Source: Pelecanus crispus (Eukaryota; Chordata; Aves; Pelecaniformes; Pelecanidae). From it: 64,000 nt of DNA. This document shows, in pieces, positions 1 through 11,420 of this stretch (position 1 is its first letter; every line of letters starts with the position of its first letter). Position numbers and translations under genes: made by a program. Under the pieces are notes generated by a model. It was not told where the DNA came from and did not search any database. It saw only the letters and a list, made by a program, of their open reading frames with translations. The stretch spans positions 47,430,346 through 47,494,345 of the forward strand of contig NC_134648.1 of assembly GCF_030463565.1 (NCBI RefSeq), in the 5' to 3' direction.

Positions 1-3000
1 GGGGATGTGGAGCAGGGGGACTCTGCCTGGCTGGGAGGCTCCTGCCTCACCCGGGAAGGGGTCTCACAGGAGGAGGGGTGATGTGGTGAGTCTGGGTGCC
101 TCTGCCAGGGTGAGCCTGGGGCCAAGCCCCTGTGCAGAGGCAAAGGATGTGCGCCAGCTCGCCCTCCCCATCCCGCTGACATCCCAGCAGGTTTGAGGTG
201 CTAGTTATTGCCTACAGAGAATCCTGTGCTTTTCCTCTCTCTGTCTCTGCATCGGTTGTGACAAGAGCTCGCGGCAGAAAAGCACCTCCCTTGCCAGCTG
301 GGGACCATTGCCAGATTTTGGCTCCATCAGCCTTTCTTCCCTCAGCGATGTACAGAGGTTTGTTCTTATACGTGCAGCTCAAAGGCTCTTCTGTTTCACT
401 TTCTTGTGAGGACTATCAAAGTGCTTGCAGATTTTTTTTTTCTTTTTTTTTTTTTAATGTTTAGCAGCTTTTAAGAGGGGTCCCAGCACAGGCAAGAGGC
501 TCTCATCAGGCACCAGTTCTGCCTCCCCCTCTGAGCAGCAGAAAGGCAGCAGAGAGAGAAAGTCCCTTAATTAGCGAGCTGGTGCTCTGCTTCCTTTCTC
601 TCCCTGCCCAGTCCCCAGCGAAAGGCCAGGAGCATCCATCTGGGGCACCAAAATCAGCTTCTGATGACAGTACCTCCCTTGGCTAGGCACACACATCTCC
701 TGGCAGCCCCGTGAAACTTTGAGGAAAACACATAGAACTTTCTTCTGCAAAGAGACCAAATCAGCTTTATCTACCCTCGGTATGTTCGTAGCCCTCTTTC
801 CTCCTAGTATCGCTTAGTTGTTAATGCAGGCAGACTCCTGCTGTGGCAAGCGCTCTTATCTCGGTATTACAGGTCATGAAGTGACATGAGCAAAGGTTGT
901 GAGCAAGCCGGCAATGTTAAGATGAGGTTATCTGTGTAGGCAGTCTCTGAAACAGGGCAATAGCACGGCCTGTACTGGGATCATCAGCCAGAAACATATT
1001 GGAGAGGCACACGCGTAGGGAGTATTAGGCTTTTAAGGCCATCCAGGTTATGTTTCCTCCCTCTCTTCTCCCACTCTCTTTCCTCTGGGGTAAATTCATA
1101 CAGAGAAAATCCTTTCCAGTGCTGCCAGCTCTGCCCGTGAAGCACACATGAGGCTGCTTGTGACTGAAATACCCAGGTCTGCGGTGCCTCTGCTAATAAA
1201 ATGGACCCCCCAGGAACCTGCCATCCTGTGATACTGGCCGGGCTGCACAGACCTGAGCGGGGGAGAGGAGGCTGGTGCTCAGATCAGACCAGAGACACTT
1301 TAGTGAGGCAGCAGCTGACCCACCGCACTGCCTGAGGCAGGGAAGAAGAGGTAGCAAGCCCAAGGGACAGACAAGTGCTGCCTGCAGCCCTCGCCAGGGA
1401 GAGGTGCGGTGCCCCTCGCACCAGTCTGGGAGAGGAGGGAGCCAGAAAGGGAGCTGCTCCCTGGCACTCAGCATCCCATTTCTATTAAAAAAAGGTGGGC
1501 GTTGTTTCGACTCATCCCCGAATCCTGGCTTTGATGTGACAACCTGCGCAGGGAGGTACAAAAGAAAGGAGGGAGATCTAGAAAATGCTTCTTGCCAGAG
1601 CCGGGGTTTAGTTAGACTCCTATAATTAACGACTGCGGCTCTCCTAAGAAAGATCCCAGCTGCTTTGCTCTGCAGCCTGCACTATCAATTTTTCTCTCAC
1701 GCAACCGACACGCACCAAAACTCATTCCTGTGAGGAAGGGAACGAGTATGTATAAATCAAATGCATCTGGAAAAGATGAGCAGGAGGGGAGGGGAAAAGG
1801 GAACACAGACTCCAAAGCAAGCAACACAAATCAGCATCCCTGGTACGATGCGATCAGGTTCCCCTGAGCCACAAGAATCTTGTACAGTCAAACGTAGCAA
1901 GCCCTTCACACCAGAGCATTAGGTGAGGAGCTCAGGCAGTGAGTGAGACCTCTCTGTGCCCAGCGTAGCATGTGCTGTGCAAGGTGTGCCCTCATTTTGT
2001 TTTGAGATAAACAACTCTCTCAATAAGCTGTCCTTCTGCTGAACTACTTTGTGTTTGGACCAGCCCTAGGGGGGCTAGGACCCCCTTTTTCCCCTCCAAG
2101 CCCCAGTCTTTAGGAAGACCTCCCAACCTGATGCTTCTAGTGGTCTCATCTGCCCTGTAAAATTATCACACTCAGCATGGATCAAGAGGACACCAACCCA
2201 CAATGCTCAGCATATTGTAGAAGAGGGCATCCTCAAGCAGCAGAATTCTGTTCCTCAACTCCTTACAACGGGAGCCTTTACTCATTTGGAGAACTAGCCC
2301 ACACTCCTAAGCATGTAACACATTGACTGAGGCTTTCTGTGCACCCTTGCTTTTCAGATCTGCTGCCTTTTCTCCCAGCCAGCAGGGCCCAGTCCTTGAA
2401 AAACAGGTAATTTTCCAGTCCTTTGGCAGATCTGTTTTTCACCTCTGAAACTTTGGCACTTTCCATTTGTTGAGAGTCCTTCCCCGCAGGCTGTCGCCAT
2501 CCAAAGGTCAGCCACGCAGAGCAGAGTGGGTCAGTGGCTTCATGGATCTGGCACCCCCATGGCTGTATCTCGGGGGGACGGCCACCCAGGGGGCATGGCC
2601 ACGGGCACGTACTCTGCTCAGCCCCTGCATCCCTTTGGTCTGGCTGCCCACTCCCTGTTCCTCCGTCCTGTTTGCTTTTCTCTACATGACCTACACCCTA
2701 TCTCTTCACCGATTTTTGTCTTCTCAGCGGCTCCCAGGTCTCACCAGGTTCTTTTGCCACTTACTATACCTGGACAGCTGTAAGCGCCCTCCCGCCTTCT
2801 GGCAGCCACATCCATCCACAAACCTGTGCTTCTGCAGCTGTGCTGGGGGAGGCTCAGCGCATACCTCCTGTTGCCTTCCGTCCCTGAGCATCTCTCTGGG
2901 CTATTCCCCTTTCTCCCACACCAGCCCATTTTGTCTTCACTCTCTCACAGTGCTAGAGCACCATTTGATTTGCAAACACAATTTTCTCCCATATAATTCA

Positions 3001-5152
3001 GCTCTGCCCTGTGAATTGGCTCTTCACTGATATGTTTTTGCTTAGCCCGAAGAGGATTAAGTAACTTCTTTCACCACAGCAGTCCTATTTCTGGCCTGCG
3101 CCTGTTATCTGGGAACATAGGACAGCGGCAGCAGGGGGAAGTGTTTTATTAAGAGGCAGAGGGATCTGCCATACAGTCCCACTGCTTCCCTGCTCCCCAC
3201 TAAGCTCTTGCAGGCACTGGTAGATAAAGTTCTGCTAACAATAGCATCGCCCCGTTATTTCTGCCTTTGTCACCAAAGGCAGCTACTGAATTCTCTTTTC
3301 CAAACGCTATTAGCTCTCCTCTGAAAAGTTTCTGTATTTAACACGAATCTTCCAGGTCTGAAGTTTGTGGCAAGTATGAGTGGGTAGACAGGGAGGCGAG
3401 GGGAAGCCTGCCACGCAGCCTGCTGGACACACTGGCCAGAGCACGGCCACCCTTGCCTAGACGCAGCTCAAGATGCCGGCAAGGAGAATTGACCCCCTGT
3501 ACCTAGGAGAGGTTGAACGAGGGGTTGTGTCGCTCCCTTGGCCAATGCCTGCTCAGCCGCTACGGACATGAGGGGAAGAGCCTAAAGCCACCCCGGCTGT
3601 GCAGCTCTGCGAGCCATGGCAGCAGGGCTATGACTGAGCCTGCAGGCAACCCCTCCTTATGGTTCTAGCCTATGGCACAAGCCTGCCAGCCCGCAGCGGT
3701 CCTCAGCAGAAGGATCCCAGGCTGTCCCTGCTCTCAGGCTGTATGCGGGGCACTCTGCTCCCCACAGCAGCTGAAGGGCAGCCACCACTTCACAGATGGA
3801 GCACATACAGCAAACCTTCCTCTGTACCATCCACCATGGCACCTCACAGAGCCAAGCTGGTGCCGTCTAGCACCAGGAGCACATCCTCTGGCAAACTTCT
3901 GCCCATGCAAACCATGCAGAGTTTGTCCCAGTGCTCAGCACCTCAGCAGCGAGGACCCCACATCTCAGGGACCGTTCTCAGTGTCTTCCAAGTGATAGCT
4001 CCCAACAAAACCCTGGCAGTGTGTCCAGGCGGTAATTCTTCCAGGGCAAAATCTTGCAAGTTCAGCAATGTACGGCACTCTGGTCTTTGTTCTCCCCTTG
4101 ATGAGACAACACAAACCCGGGCTGACTGTGACAGCTCTTTGTCATGTGCAATCAGTGCTGTGGTAGACTGCAGCAAGTAAAAGAGTTGTGCTTGAGCAGC
4201 ACCTGCCTCACCTGTTCTGAAGACCACATCTGCCTCCATGCTAACTCCTGAGCAGACAGACCTTTATTGTCCTCTGCTTCACCACCTGTGAAATGCTAGT
4301 GGGGCAGATGTGGAAGGAGAGCTCTACCACATCCTGTCCATGGGTGATTCTATTGCATCAGGCTAGAACAGTACAAGACGCAAGCTTTTTCCCTCAGTAA
4401 CCAAGATTAGACCGTGAATAAGAGGAATTAGCTAAAGGTCAAGCCAGCTAGAACAAGAATAATGAACACGGGCTTAAGGAACAGCTGTGTGCAATTGCTC
4501 GAAGTACAGCAGATTCTGTCCTTTTTTTGACTCAGTGGCTGGGGGAAGCAGAGATGTTAGCAGTGGCCAAGAGCACTTCTGGCCAGGGGGCTGCAAGACC
4601 CATCATACAGCAAACACCTGGTTTCTCTGCCCTGCATCCCCCGAGTCACACATTAAATAGATAAGCATCGCCTTTGATCCCTAACTCTCTGATGGGCACG
4701 ACCTCCTGGAGCAGTCCGTGCTGCCCCCTTGCAAGAAGGTCCCTCACTCCTGAGGTTAATGTGACTTGCCCTGGTGCCTCTGGTCCCAGCAGACAAAGGC
4801 TTCTCCTTGGAGTCTTAGACCCCATAATTAACCCTTGGCCCTTTGGACCAAAAGGAGCTGGGACACATTGACCTTTGGAACCCGTTGGAAAGTTCAATTA
4901 ACTTCAAGGGCCTTTTCTGGGAGCGTTAGTTGAGGAAACAAATAGCTCAGAGAAGTGCTGGAACATTGTCATCAAATTGTTCTGAATGTCTCTATTTTTA
5001 GAAGGGTGAAGGAGAGAAGGGGCTGAAGACAATACCTCGGAGTCCCAGCGCACAGGATGGCAGCAGTAGTCACGGGCCTCTCTCAGCCCCAAGCCTGAGC
5101 CAGAGGAGGAAAGGGGGGGGTGGTGATGGTGGTGGTAGCATCTTTCTTTTCC

Positions 5153-5172
5153 TTTTTTTTTTTTTTTTTTTT
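5153..5172. repeat. Poly-T run
   Basis: Twenty consecutive T bases, followed after a short break by a second T-run. It could be the tail of an old retroposed copy on the minus strand, but no recognisable body adjoins it. Confidence 0.8.
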
Positions 5173-5269
5173 AGATTTCATTTTTTTTAAGAGATGAAGT
5201 TCCATTTTCACCACCCCACCCCCATGGTCAGAAAATGAGACCCACAGATAGAGCTGAAGATAATGGCAG

Positions 5270-5314
5270 GTTGCCATGGAAATGTGCATTTAGTCTCACT
5301 GTTTCCATGGCAAC
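5270..5314. promoter_or_regulatory. Inverted pair of RFX X-box-like motifs
   Basis: Positions 5270-5282 read GTTGCCATGGAAA and 5302-5314 read TTTCCATGGCAAC, the exact reverse complement, separated by 19 bases. Each copy matches the first ten bases of the RFX-family X-box palindrome GTTGCCATGGCAAC. The DNA could also form a 13-bp stem. That it binds RFX proteins is inference; no nearby start site is evident, so a distal element is more likely than a promoter. Confidence 0.45.
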
Positions 5315-8300
5315 TGAAAGACATACCATTCTGTTCCTCTGAAGGATGCCAAAGGTAAATGAGCACTGATTAAAACAGGGGCACAAACTTGGGCTCTAAT
5401 CAACCACAAAGACTAGGGCCATAAACTCTTACTGCTCAAGCAGGAAATACTAAGAGCCATACAAGTGCTGGGAAGGCCAGAGGCAGGAAGCACTGCACGC
5501 AAACTGCTCCCCACAGGGCGAGGAATCACAGCCTTGGAGTAATGGCCCATCTCACTGTCATGAACAGCTTTGCTTCTGTCCATGGCTGGATGCTAAACCC
5601 ACCCCAAGTCCATGATCTACTCAGCTGTTTCCTGGGCAGATACCTGCCAGTTGCAGCCTAATCCTGGAAACCACACTGAGCAAACATATTCCTCAGAACC
5701 CAGCAAGATCCAAACTGCACCATTAATCTTACACTTAGCACCTAATGGTGTTTAAGGATTCATCCTCTTAAAAAAAAATTAGCAACAAAAAGATTACCCA
5801 AATAGAAGAGTTTGATACAATACAGGTGGCTGTAATTTATTCTCACCAATACTCTGTCTCCTTGAGTTGCAGTTCTTTTTCCAGGCTGGTGGACAGTCAT
5901 ATTGAACCCACAGTTACGTGAGGTTATCCCTTTCCCTGCTGCGTCTCTCCAGCAGCTACAGCCCATTCCAGAGGAGCATGCTGAATGCTGGGTGAGCACT
6001 TCAGCTGGTGTGCATGAAAACAGGCAAAGAGAACAAACCATCAAAATGGTGCACATCCTATCACACCCTCTGCAAATGAACCCGACTGCTGTGTTTGCTA
6101 GTGGAGAGAGCATGCAGTTCGGTCCTCAAGCATGTCCTGTAGCAGCTCATCCTGGAAATACAGCATGCTTGCTCTGAATTCAATAAACTTCTCTGGCCAG
6201 TCCCAGCTATGGGTGCGAATAGTGAGGTTTATACCACTCTTTTTTTACTTCCAGCTGCCAGTGGATGTTCAAAACGCTTGCAAGGCTGGAGACAGTCTGG
6301 ATATAAAAGCAATAAAAGCAGTTGTCTTCACAGTGTGGGGCACAGATGAGAGAAGCCTTCTTTCATGCACTTCTGCCTCCTGTTATTGCCTCCTCCATCA
6401 TTCAGTGATTCCTCCCCCAGGTGCTGGATTCAGGCAAGGCCTAAGGCAGCAGGAAATTATACTGCTGTGTGGGGGCAGCAGAAGCCCCAGTGGGTGTCAT
6501 CCAGGGGGTACTGGTTCTTCACCCCTAGCTGTCTTCCTGACTCACCCAACAGCTCTGTACCGACATAGAATTTCACAAGGAAGAGGACTGAGCTTAGCGA
6601 AATTCTGCAGATGAAAATTTGGGGGTGAGAAGGCCAGTTGTTCCCCTAACATCCACCCTAGGCTAGCCCTCGGTCTTATAGGAGCCACTCACCCCCAAAT
6701 GCTCTTTGTAGCAAATAATTCCACACAGAAGCCCACCAAGGTGAGTGTGGTATTCCCATGCATATCCCTAACCCATGAGAAAAGGGGCATGACAAAATTA
6801 TGCCATTTCTCTACCACTGCCTGGCCTGAAGCTTGGAAGAGGGACCCACAGTTAATACGCAACGGTAGATGCCCAATTTGAAGAACAGAGCCAGAGTCAC
6901 AGGCTAAGGATGTGCTGGTTGTCTACTAACAAGTCCCCGCAGAACTCCAACAAGCCCACAAAGTGAGAATTTCTATTCCATCCTCTTCTACACGCCTGTC
7001 AGTGACACTGATGATTGTGGCCTTTTCCCTTGAAGTTTCATCCTAACACAGGTTTCCATAAATATCTTTCTTGATCATTCATTCCTTGTCAGGTGGGTGA
7101 ACTGAGAGAATCCTCCTTCTTCATGTGGGAGCAGAGAAAGATTTTCCACTGCAGTTTCTCATTTGCAATGAAGCAAAGGCAGCACCTCCAGCTCCGTACT
7201 CCAGCTTTTTCTCGGTGGTTCAGTGCAAGTGCTCCCATCTATCCCCACACTGTAGGCATCTCACAGGTGTGCCTTGGCAGTCCCTCACAGCCCAGGCAGA
7301 ACCGAATCCCCTGTCTAATCCTCTGTACCCTTCTCTTGGGTGGTCTTGCCCCACAGCCTACTGTGTGGTGCCATCTTTGCCCCCTAAGGCTATTCAGCGT
7401 ACAAACCTTGACAGGTTGGGTGTTTCCTTCCACAGGAGCCAGGACCTAGCCTGCTCTGCCTACACAGCCAAAATTCATCAAGGTCACCCTCACCTCCCTC
7501 CACTAACATGACCCCCTTTGCTGACTTCCTAGACATGGACAGAAGTTTTCAGTTTCTGAGGTACTGACAGACTTTTTCAAGAGTCAGGAGGACTCTGGAG
7601 GTGGGTGACAGCCCTTTGCACCCATTCCCTGTTGGGAGCTGGAAGACTAGTAGCTTTGGCCAGTAGATTATAGCTACCCCCAGGAAGCAGGACTAGGAGG
7701 CCAAGAGCAATGTGTTGTACAGCTGCAACCTCTCCAGCTCCTGGCAGTTTCTCTGATCTAGAGACCACACTACTGCAATACCAGATGAACTCAGCTCCAG
7801 CCTGTCTCCAAAACAGGCAGCTGCAGAGAAACTTTTGCTCTTGCCTAGGTCCTGCATGAAGCAGATCTAACCTTAGCCCAGACAGAAGTTGAAATGCCTG
7901 TACATGTCCAGCGCAGCAACTCCCAAGGAGTAAGGGGTCCACCTAGTGCAGTTAGAGCAGTACTGCCAGAACAGCAAGCAAAGCAAGCCACACATGCAAG
8001 CTTCCCCTGCAAGCCCAGCAACGCTGCTGGTGACACCAGTGGGGACCCAAAGCCTCATCCTCTGTACAGTCCCTGGACTTTGGAGGAGGCAAATTCTCTG
8101 AAAGGGGTGGCACTCCACATGGACAGCACTTGCTTGATTTACTTCATCACTGCAGAGTGAGTGAAGGCAGGTGGAACCTGGCTTGGCTGAACAGACATGG
8201 CCTATTTACATTTACTAAAAACAGTAACCCAAGATGAAGGCTGCATGCTTACAGGTGCTGAAGGCAGGCTTTAATTCAGGAAAAAAGCTTTGGCAGCTGC

Positions 8301-9531
8301 TGGTTTGCTACCTCCCCAGCACTGCTGCTACACTTTCATTTCCCATAAAAGATCCCAAGAGAGACTTCACCAAGGTCAGACTGTGTGAAATGGATCAAGA
8401 ATGGATCTGTACTTCCTCATTCAGAAAGCAATTCCTCCCGCCAACTTTCATTGCTCAGTTATCCCAGCTGAAAGAAACTGAGTTTATTTAATGTCTTCTA
8501 CCTACACAAGCTTTTAGGTCTTATGCTTTTCAAAGGCAGTTCTGGCTGACATCACATTCAAGACCTAGGAGCATAAGGGTAGGGCCAAAACATCCTGCAG
8601 GGGTTTTGATAAGTCTTCTAATCACATCCTTTTACTTCCTTTTACAAAACGGTACAGTGCTACATCCAGCTTCCTCTGATAGCAACATAACTAGGAAGAA
8701 CTTGTTGATTGCGGCAAATGGAAAGGGCTAAACCAAAAGAGCTGCTGCTCCAAATCCTGTCCATATTCCTCACGTGACAAAGTCAGAGCAGATCACATAT
8801 GAACTCCAGTAACAGCTACGGATGAAACTGAAACTACCTGGCTATCAACTCTCTGAGTGCTCGAAATCAATAGGCAAATCAGTGCTGCACGTATGCACCA
8901 CTGATTAGTTTAGAAAGGCATCTGGGAAGCTTAACAACAAAAATGCCTGTGGCACAGAGTCTTAAAAAGCTCACGGTTTGCCACAAGCAGTTTCCTTGAG
9001 ACCAAAGTCATGCAGTGCTCCCACACTCACATGAAAGACTTGACTCTTAGACAATTTGGTTATGATCAGATAAAACACAAGAGAGGGAACAAAAATAGCT
9101 TCCCCATCTCTCCTTTCACCCAGAAGCAGGTGAATCACTTTGATTTAAAAGACATCTAGTGAAAGAAAAAATACAGAAAACAACTAATCAAAAGGATGTT
9201 ATTCGGGAAACTTTTGGATTTCCCATTCCATGTGAGTTTCAGAAAGGAAAGGAGCCATTTCATTCTTTCATCAAACCAGGCATAAGTTAGACAGAAATTC
9301 AACAGTGAAGCAAGCTATGGAAAAGATTCTCAGACAACTAAGTCAAAAGGACTTGAAGTCCCTTATGTAGTACTCCAGATCCTCCTCTGCCTATGTCACC
9401 TGAACTTCCCCTCCTGCTGGCAAGGGAAGGCAGCAGACACACTATGAAACCTGAGAGTCTGTATGACCTGAAATTCCAAGCCTGGTTTAGGAACAGCCTG
9501 AAATAGTACTGGGGGACAGAGGGCTGTATAT

Positions 9532-10260
9532 TTTATTTTTATATATATACAAGCCTTTTCTTTTTTTTAAATAAAATAAATAAGCTATTAATCCTTCCTA
9601 CCTAATTTTTTTTTAGCTTTACTCTGAACAAGTAAAAACTTTCATCCCAGGGACCGACAGCAACACCACTGTAGGTTCCTGGGCCCAAGAGAAGCCTGGT
9701 GGGTTAAGAGAACAGCAAAGTATCTAGAAAAGCCCGCTGTGAGTTGAGGATTGGAGAGCCAGCAACACTGGGAGGTGTATGGGAGAGAGACTCTGAGTGC
9801 CATTCAGCTGGGATACAAGGAATAAGCAACAGTAGCCTGAAAGAACTGATTCTACCCATGTGGGAACACATGAGCAACACCAATCAACCTCAAAGACTTT
9901 TTTTTAGTAAGAGCTTTCAATAAACACACACACATATACAGCCATCTCTTGCAGAGACAAGCAGTTAAGTGGTTCCACATTCAGAACAGGGTAGGAGAGT
10001 CAGCACCACCAGGGCGATGGTTCACAAGGCACTGGAGACGCTCTCGTGTGCGTGCTCATGGCTACTTCATGTTTCTGAAGGGAAGGCCAACAAGTCTTCA
10101 AGACAGGCTCAGTGCAGACGCACACTGCTGGAATCATGTGTAACAGCTGTGTTACAGGGTAAGGGAGGCGAGAGGGAGCAGCCGGGAAAAAAACGAGCAA
10201 AAACCCTCTGAAAACTGCCAGGAAGTGTCTGCAGACAGTGTCCATCCATGGGAAGTCCAG
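9532..10260 (-). other. ISCA2: Probable ISCA2 3' untranslated region with poly(A) signal
   Basis: Reading leftwards from the ISCA2 stop codon, the first AATAAA on the minus strand lies at 9537-9532, inside an AT-rich patch. This would give a 3' UTR of roughly 730 bases. The signal is canonical, but I cannot see the cleavage site directly, so the end is approximate. Confidence 0.45.
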
Positions 10261-11275
10261 TCAGAATTTGACAGAGAAGGAAGTCCCACATGAGCAACCC
10301 TTCTCTGCCTGGGGGTTGCTCACCACCTGGAAGGAGCTGCGAATCAGCTCCTGGCTGAAGTCCACCATGGAACCTTTCACGAAGGCCAGGCTGTCCACAT
10401 CCACGACCACACGGGCACCACCTTGTTCAAACACCCTGCAGAAAAGCAGCATGTTTAACCATTAACTGTGCTGCAGACCCGATAGAGAAGCACAGCCTGA
10501 GCACTTTTCTTATCTCACAGGCTTCTTCCCTTCAATTCAAGATACTGTCATGTCACGCACACCCTTCTTGTTACCTTTGCAAAGAACAGTCACACCCGAC
10601 CACCCTTACACCCCTTCGTCCTTGCCTGTCATCAGGATTAACAACTGTGTCCAAGGAAAACTTGTACTGGAATCCAGAGCAGCCACCTCCTTCCACCTGC
10701 AGCCTGAGAAACTCCGAGCCTTCCGTGATCTCCAGCAGCCTCTACAAAGAAAAAAAGGAAAGAGGATTAAAAGACCTGCTGAACAAACTGGTGAACACTC
10801 AAACACCTCCCCTACGTGCCTAGGGCAGGCCAGGCAGTTTGGAATCCCTCCCAGGCTCCCTACCTTCACACAGCTCTCGCTGAGGAAGACCTGTCCCTCG
10901 CTGGGGTCGCTGTTCCTCGGGCCCGGCTGGGAGGACGACATCCACTGCAGCGGGCGGCCAACCGCACAAGCAGGACCCAGCGGGGGCCTCGGCCGTCCTC
11001 GGCACAGCGGAGCGGGACACCAGCTGCGTCAGGGAGAGGGGAGGAAAGGGGAAGCCTCAGAGGGGTCCCCACCGAGGGCAGCCGGCCCGACCCCGCGCTG
11101 GGCGGCGCGCTCGGCCCCCACCCCCGCAGCCGCCACCACCCTCTGACACAGAGACACTCAACGCCCCCGACGGGCAAAGGGGACAGAGCGGGCCCGCCAC
11201 CGCCGCGGAGCGGTACCTCATCCAGCCTCCCAACACCAGCCTCCACCAAGGCCTCAGCGCCCCCGGCGCCGCCAT
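10261..11275 (-). CDS. ISCA2: Iron-sulfur cluster assembly 2 (mitochondrial A-type ISC protein)
   Basis: Four coding exons on the minus strand: 11275-11217, 11023-10864, 10741-10626 and 10435-10261. They total 510 bases, or 169 residues plus stop, against about 154 in human; the extra length is in the poorly conserved N-terminal targeting region. ISCA2 acts in the mitochondrial matrix with ISCA1 and IBA57 in maturing 4Fe-4S proteins. The C-terminal domain is nearly identical to the human protein: [19 protein letters not shown], then [25 protein letters not shown] and IRSSFQV. The three cluster-ligand cysteines are present, one in GGGCSGF and two in GCSCGTSF. The start ATG sits in a YY1-type context, as in many housekeeping genes. 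The third intron (10436-10625) uses a GC donor. The start of exon 2 is the least certain boundary. The gene is divergent from NPC2. Confidence 0.92.
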
Positions 11276-11420
11276 GTTGCCCCCAGCGCCCCGCCTCCAC
11301 CCGCCCATTGGCTGCCCGCCGCCGCGGCTTCCGGCGAGAGCCGCCATGGCGCCCGCCGAGGCGGAAGTGCGGAACCGGTGGGGGTTGCTAGGCAACACGC
11401 TGCCCGCCCCACCGGGCCGC
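11268..11420 (-). promoter_or_regulatory. ISCA2: ISCA2 core promoter (CpG island)
   Basis: GC- and CpG-rich sequence around and just upstream of the ISCA2 start codon. Visible motifs are a YY1-like site over the ATG (AACATGGCGGC on the minus strand), an inverted CCAAT box (ATTGG at 11307-11311), ETS-type sites (CTTCCGG near 11328 and CGGAAGT near 11361) and a perfect X-box palindrome at 11384-11396. There is no TATA box. The motif set fits a broad housekeeping promoter and may fire in both directions. Confidence 0.65.
11384..11396. promoter_or_regulatory. X-box palindrome (RFX-type site)
   Basis: GTTGCTAGGCAAC, a perfect palindrome with a three-base centre, about 110 bases upstream of the ISCA2 ATG. 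It fits the consensus for RFX transcription factors, which drive many ciliary and some housekeeping genes. Binding is inferred from the motif only. Confidence 0.55.

Larger units (their letters stand above)
1..9520. other. Gene-free segment downstream of ISCA2
   Basis: I see no coding exon here: the open frames on both strands are short, have no family resemblance and lack paired splice sites. The stretch is of mixed composition with T-runs near 430-456 and 5153-5172 and an AT-rich patch at about 9525-9610. The only structured element I can support is the inverted pair of X-box motifs near 5.3 kb, listed separately. It is probably intergenic, though distal untranslated sequence of a gene to the left cannot be excluded. 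Confidence 0.6.

Noticed and set aside
2467-3030. 187-residue plus-strand open frame in the left gene-free segment
   Set aside because: Composition looks random (Leu/Ser/Cys/Pro-rich) with no domain, no promoter features and no exon structure.
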